Origin: UBA7672 sp036733305
GTDB lineage: Bacteria; Pseudomonadota; Alphaproteobacteria; Caulobacterales; Hyphomonadaceae
Assembly (NCBI GenBank): GCA_036733305.1
Contig: DAINAT010000018.1
Span: 1 to 41,500 of the forward strand
Reading direction: 5' to 3'
Length of the DNA: 41,500 nt
Below the pieces are notes generated by a model. It searched no databases and was not told the DNA's origin. It worked only from the letters and a program-made list of their open reading frames with translations. This document shows positions 38,191-41,500 of the stretch, piece by piece (the first letter of the stretch is position 1; every line of letters begins with the position of its first letter). The position numbers and the translations under genes are program-made.

Positions 38191-38524
38191 TACGCCCGCT
38201 CCCCCGAGGCCATCATCCTACCAAGTCCCAACGCGCCCCAGCCAAAAGCCGTTGCACCAAAAATGCCGGACCAGGACCCGGGCGAGGGGGATGACAAAGA
38301 CAAACGATCGACCTCTCCGCGACGAGATGCGGACGGAACGCTTTCTAAACCATAAATCTCCGGCCATGCCTCAGGAAAATCGAGGTTTATCGGGGGAAAA
38401 CTGCACAAAGATTTCGCCTCCACGCATGCTCATGAGCCGGTTTGTCCAAGCACCGGCGGGCTCGCCCCGGCGTCCGGCCGACTCGCTCGCCCAAACCGGG
38501 CCGCTGGCCAGCCCCTGCCAAGCG
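38191..38524. other. 334-bp gap upstream of the metallopeptidase pair
   Basis: It holds an inverted repeat ATAAATCTC (38352-38360) / GAGGTTTAT (38382-38390) with one G-T pair, and an in-frame GTG-started 77-codon open frame on the minus strand (38190-38423) without a ribosome-binding site. No gene is called. The promoter of the metallopeptidase-ligase pair must be here. Confidence 0.5.
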
Positions 38525-39442
38525 TCAGATTGGGTCGTACGGGAAGATATCCGCCGTGGCCTCCAGCCCGAAGAAGTCCCCGGCCATGGAGGGCAGGCAG
38601 TTGTCGAGGATCTTTTCCGGATTCCAGCCCGTCGTGTCCGCCACCGACCGGATCGGGCGGGGTTGATCGAACAGGATGATCTCATTGCCCCGTACACAGA
38701 ATATCTGGCTGGTGACGGTCTTGGCCCGGTCGGAGCACAGGGCGACCGCCAGCTGCGCCACCTGATCGGCGCGCATGGCGTCCCGCATCCGGGCCACCCG
38801 CTTGGCGCTGGCCTCGTCCTTCACAGGGATCGACTCGATCATCCGTGTCCAGGCAAACGGCGCAATCACGTTGGAGCGGACATTGTTCCGAAGCCCCTCC
38901 ATCGCCACCACGCGCGACAGGCCGACAACGCCCAGCTTGGCGGCGGCATAGTTCGACTGGCCGATATTCCCGATCAGCCCGGAGGTGGAGGTAAACAGCA
39001 CATAGGCCCCGTCCTTCTGCTCCCGAAACAGTTCGATCGACGCCCGTGTGACGTTGAAAGCGCCGCGCAGGTGGACGTTGACCACCCGGTCCCAGTCCTC
39101 CTCGGTCATCTTGTGGAACATGCCATCCCGCAGGATGCCCGCCGGGTTCACGATGGCGTTCAGCCCGCCAAACGTATCCTTCGCCTGCTCAACCATCCGC
39201 CCCACGGCGGCGAAATCCGTCACGCTGTCCGAGTTGGAAGCCGCCTCACCACCCGCCGCCCGGATCTCCTGCGCGACTTTCTCAGCCGGCCCCGCAGACC
39301 CCTCATCGCCCCCGGTCAGCGACCCGCCGAGGTCATTCACCACAACCTTCGCGCCCTCACGCGCCAGCAACAGAGCCGTCTCCCGCCCGATTCCGTTTCC
39401 ACCGCCCGTGATCAGGACAACCTTGCCCTCCAGAACACCCAT
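38525..39442 (-). CDS. SDR, (3R)-hydroxyacyl-CoA dehydrogenase (MFE2) type
   Basis: The 305-residue SDR has TGGGNGIG (12-19), VVVNDLGG (the Asp that favours NAD in multifunctional-enzyme type 2 dehydrogenases), NPAG (99-102), Ser152-Ser154 and Tyr165-x3-Lys169. NDLGGSLTG, ILRDGMFHKM and NYAAAKLGV match the dehydrogenase domain of peroxisomal MFE2 and its bacterial relatives, which oxidise (3R)-hydroxyacyl-CoA. The C-terminal extension (about 255-305) ends the protein without a hydratase domain. ATG 39440-39442 has GGAGGAAG upstream. Confidence 0.9.
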   Translation of the reverse strand: MGVLEGKVVLITGGGNGIGRETALLLAREGAKVVVNDLGGSLTGGDEGSAGPAEKVAQEIRAAGGEAASNSDSVTDFAAVGRMVEQAKDTFGGLNAIVNPAGILRDGMFHKMTEEDWDRVVNVHLRGAFNVTRASIELFREQKDGAYVLFTSTSGLIGNIGQSNYAAAKLGVVGLSRVVAMEGLRNNVRSNVIAPFAWTRMIESIPVKDEASAKRVARMRDAMRADQVAQLAVALCSDRAKTVTSQIFCVRGNEIILFDQPRPIRSVADTTGWNPEKILDNCLPSMAGDFFGLEATADIFPYDPI

Positions 39443-40050
39443 CGCGCTTCCTCCGATTTTTGCTGAGGCCAGTCTGCACGCGGCCCGTCAGTTTGCCAGC
39501 GCCCGAAGCCACCCAACGCCGACGCGCACCGCCGCTTGTCATCCCGGCCGAAGCGAAGCGGAGAGCCGGGACCCAGTGTGAGAGCACGGTGGCCTCTCGA
39601 TGGTTCCCGGATAGCGCTCGCGCTTCCGGGGTGACAGCCACGCCCCTTCCAGGGTCCGGCGCGATGAGCCCCGGTTCGCTTCCGCCAAGCCCGCCTCTCT
39701 CAGCCAACTTCCCGCCACGCCCCATCACCCCCGCCACGGCTCCATCACTCAACCATCCCAGCCACTCACACGATGCCTCTCGCGCGAATTGTGGCGGCCC
39801 AGCCGGCTCGCCCACCAACTTGCCCCAGCGGCTGTCACACAAAAATTCTTGCACCCCAGGTCAAACGACCCTATGTGCACCCCCCAATAACCGGCTGCGC
39901 GAAGGGCCCTCGATTCCTTAAATGGGTTTGGGGGGAAGACGGCGACCAGCGGTGATGTGCTGACCTGGGCAGAGGCCAAACTCCAAGAAGGAGGGCGGGC
40001 CGAAGCTGCGGTCGTTGGTTCGTCACTCTCGTCTTCGGAGCCTGCGCCCC
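39443..40050. other. 608-bp gene-poor stretch with a dispersed repeat
   Basis: It contains the dispersed repeat at 39538-39635 and a small palindrome GGTC-AAAC-GACC (39859-39870) flanked by two TGCACCCC words. Open frames on both strands have no protein-like composition or ribosome-binding sites, so none is called. Codon-like GC periodicity is absent. Confidence 0.55.
39538..39635. repeat. Dispersed intergenic repeat, copy 2
   Basis: It is bounded by GTCATCCCGG (39538-39547) and its near-inverse CCGGGGTGAC (39626-39635). Inside are GGAGAGCCGGGACCCAG and CCGGATAGCGC. It shares TCCCGGC...GCCGGGACCCAG with 28671-28755. It forms a long hairpin-like unit in the gap between an SDR and a GNAT gene. 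Confidence 0.65.
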
Positions 40051-40563
40051 GTGAACACCACCTCGACTATCCCCCCGTACGTTATTTCGCTCGACGCGCC
40101 GGAGCATTCCGAAGCCGTTGAAGCCCTGTACGATGACGTCTTCGGCCCCGGCCGCTTCGCCAAGACGGCCGAGCGCCTGCGCGAGGGCAACCACGCCATC
40201 GCCGACGCCAGCCTCGTCGCCATCGACAGCGAAGGCCTCACCGGCGTCGTCCGCGTCTGGCCGGTGAAAGTCGGAGAAGCCGGTCGCGCCGCCTTCCTCG
40301 GCCCCATCGCCGTCGCCGAGCGCCGCCGTGGCAATGGCGTCGCCTTCAAGCTGATGGAGCGCGCCATCGGCGTCTGCCGAGAGCAGGGCTATGCCGCCGT
40401 GATCCTCGTCGGCGACCACGAATACTATGAGCGCTTCGGCTTCCACCGCGCCGGCGAAGGCCGCTTCACGCTGCCTGGCCCGGTCGACCAGCACCGCGTC
40501 CTGATCCGCGACCTTTCGGATCGCGCCGCCAAGCTGACCGGCGAGCTCAGCATTCCGCGCTAA
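40051..40563 (+). CDS. GNAT family N-acetyltransferase (YhbS-like)
   Basis: The 170-residue protein has the GNAT beta-bulge strand FLGPIAV, the pyrophosphate loop AERRRGNGVAFKLM, and the C-terminal GDHEYYERFGFHRAGE that marks YhbS-type acetyltransferases. Start is probably GTG 40051, with GGAG 12 nt before it; a TTG at 40015 would add 12 residues of poor quality. The acceptor is unknown. It converges on the gene at 40593, separated by a hairpin. Confidence 0.88.
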   Translation: MNTTSTIPPYVISLDAPEHSEAVEALYDDVFGPGRFAKTAERLREGNHAIADASLVAIDSEGLTGVVRVWPVKVGEAGRAAFLGPIAVAERRRGNGVAFKLMERAIGVCREQGYAAVILVGDHEYYERFGFHRAGEGRFTLPGPVDQHRVLIRDLSDRAAKLTGELSIPR

Positions 40564-40582
40564 CTAACGCGGCTTAGACTAA

Positions 40583-40604
40583 GAGGGGCGGGCTACCGCC
40601 CCTC
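40583..40604. terminator. Bidirectional hairpin between convergent genes
   Basis: GAGGGGCGG (40583-40591) pairs with CCGCCCCTC (40596-40604) around GCTA. The loop contains the stop codon of the minus-strand gene. On the minus strand it is followed by TTAGTCTAAG, itself a small palindrome. Confidence 0.6.
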
Positions 40605-41500
40605 ACGCCGCCACGCCAGCATCAGGAATGCGCACGCCAGCAGCATGCCGACCACGCCCGGAATGAGCGTCGTCGAGTCCGTCGCGCGCACCGCATAGGC
40701 CTTGCGCTCGCGCAGACCCAGCCAGTCGCTGCCCGCAGCATTCCCGCGATCGCCCACGCGATCGACACGCGGCATCGTCGGCGTGCCATCGGCGCCCAGT
40801 CTGAACACGCCGCCCAGCGTCGCCGTAGCGATCGGCTGCAGCTTGTCCGGCGTCGCGCGCAGATCGAGATACTCGCGCGGATGCGTCGGCCCGCGCAGCG
40901 TCACCGCTTTCAGCTTGCCGCTCGTTGCGCGATACAGCCCCAGCTCCTTCGCCGGAACAGCTGCGCGATAGTTACCCGGCGAGACCAGCGACCACGGGCT
41001 CTCCACCTTCGTCCCGTCGGGCGCCTCCACCGACAGCGGGGCAGGCGTGTCCGACATGGTATGCAGCGTCGCCGTCAGCTCCGGCGATGCGCCGGCTTCC
41101 AGCTCCAGCAGCTCTTCCTCGAGCTCCGGCTCCTTCATCAGCCAGTGCGCCGTGCGCCGGATCAGCTCGGCATACGGCCCGCCGCCCTCATAGCCACGCG
41201 CCCACAACCACAGCTGGTCAGACATCACCGACGCCACGCGTCCCTGACCCACGCGGTTCAGCAGCAGCAGCGGATGACCATCCGGCGTCTGCATCAGCGC
41301 CTCGGCCTTGCCTTGGTCCATCTTCATGTACCGCATCCACGGACCCCAGCCCTCGGTCGGCAACGTCGCCGTCACCGAGTGCCGCTTGCCCAGCTCGGTC
41401 AGCTGCGGGGTAAACTTCCCATCCACCACTTCGCCCGTCGCACGTCCCGGCAGAACCCCGCCCAGCGGCGTGTTGTAGAGAAGGTACGACCCCGGATAGG
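40593..41500 (-). CDS. C-terminal part of a BatA-neighbourhood type membrane protein (cut by window end)
   Basis: The frame is open from the right edge to the TAG at 40593-40595, at least 301 residues. The segment GRVASVMSDQLWLWARGYEGGGPYAELIRRTAHWLMKEPELEEE is characteristic of large membrane proteins with a glutamine-amidotransferase-like domain that sit beside MoxR ATPase and BatA-type genes in alphaproteobacteria. A Pro/Gly-rich beta region follows, then a C-terminal transmembrane helix (LIPGVVGMLLACAFLMLAW) with a short basic tail. The domain thus faces the periplasm. The N-terminal half lies outside the window. Confidence 0.8.
   Translation of the reverse strand, partial: YPGSYLLYNTPLGGVLPGRATGEVVDGKFTPQLTELGKRHSVTATLPTEGWGPWMRYMKMDQGKAEALMQTPDGHPLLLLNRVGQGRVASVMSDQLWLWARGYEGGGPYAELIRRTAHWLMKEPELEEELLELEAGASPELTATLHTMSDTPAPLSVEAPDGTKVESPWSLVSPGNYRAAVPAKELGLYRATSGKLKAVTLRGPTHPREYLDLRATPDKLQPIATATLGGVFRLGADGTPTMPRVDRVGDRGNAAGSDWLGLRERKAYAVRATDSTTLIPGVVGMLLACAFLMLAWRREGR

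Noticed and set aside
38190..38423. 77-codon minus-strand frame ending at the metallopeptidase start
   Set aside because: GTG start with no ribosome-binding site and no protein-like pattern; kept only as a possibility within the intergenic entry.
1..41500. tRNA, rRNA, CRISPR arrays, insertion sequences
   Set aside because: Gaps were read for T-loop GGTTCGA-type words, regular spaced repeats and transposase motifs; none was found.

Overview
The window looks like chromosomal DNA of a free-living, high-GC alphaproteobacterium, most likely in the Caulobacterales/Hyphomonadales range. This rests on the class I lysyl-tRNA synthetase, DUF4170 next to an inositol-monophosphatase-type gene, a compact lpxL-lpxK-waaA-DUF374 lipid A/LPS operon, many short lipoproteins, and an S24-type repressor. 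The placement is inferred from gene content only. I see no rRNA, tRNA, CRISPR array, insertion sequence or prophage. Genes are densely packed, and convergent pairs are usually separated by a short hairpin.

Layout. 1-5100: start of a pirin gene cut by the window edge, a G-rich heptad repeat region, a NIPSNAP lipoprotein, a LigB/DODA-type dioxygenase, a small lipoprotein, an aldo/keto reductase and a glutathione S-transferase flanking an operator-like palindrome, and a thioredoxin-fold lipoprotein without CXXC. 5250-13800: PIG-L deacetylase, an SDR and a thiolase, a secreted Thr-rich protein, a VanX-like dipeptidase, small unknowns, an AMIN/TPR-like envelope protein, a dienoyl-CoA isomerase-type crotonase, DUF4197 and an alpha/beta hydrolase. 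14757-18787: minus-strand LPS operon (DUF374 acyltransferase, waaA, lpxK, lpxL) with start/stop overlaps throughout. 18952-24339: plus-strand PTP-like phosphatase, a small membrane protein, and a coupled pmbA - IMPase - DUF4170 - MsbA-like exporter run. These two arms probably serve outer-membrane lipid assembly together.

24414-33900: a receiver domain lacking key phosphorylation residues, lipoproteins, a TSUP permease, GNAT, an ACAD10/11-type acyl-CoA dehydrogenase behind a large inverted repeat, lysS, small membrane proteins, a TPR-like secreted protein, and an XRE/MmyB-type regulator. 33885-38190: an S24/LexA-like repressor with a 20-bp palindrome inside its own promoter, a leader with several predicted helices before a CorC/CNNM membrane protein, then a translationally coupled zinc metallopeptidase - ATP-grasp ligase pair. 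38525-41500: an MFE-type SDR, a 600-bp gene-poor stretch with a dispersed repeat, a GNAT, and the C-terminal part of a BatA/MoxR-neighbourhood type membrane protein cut by the right edge.

The most promising candidates for something undescribed are the multi-helix RNA-like region at about 34605-34775, the ATP-grasp/metallopeptidase pair, and the PTP-like phosphatase beside the lipid A operon. Fatty-acid oxidation genes (thiolase, crotonase, acyl-CoA dehydrogenase, two SDRs) are scattered rather than in one operon.
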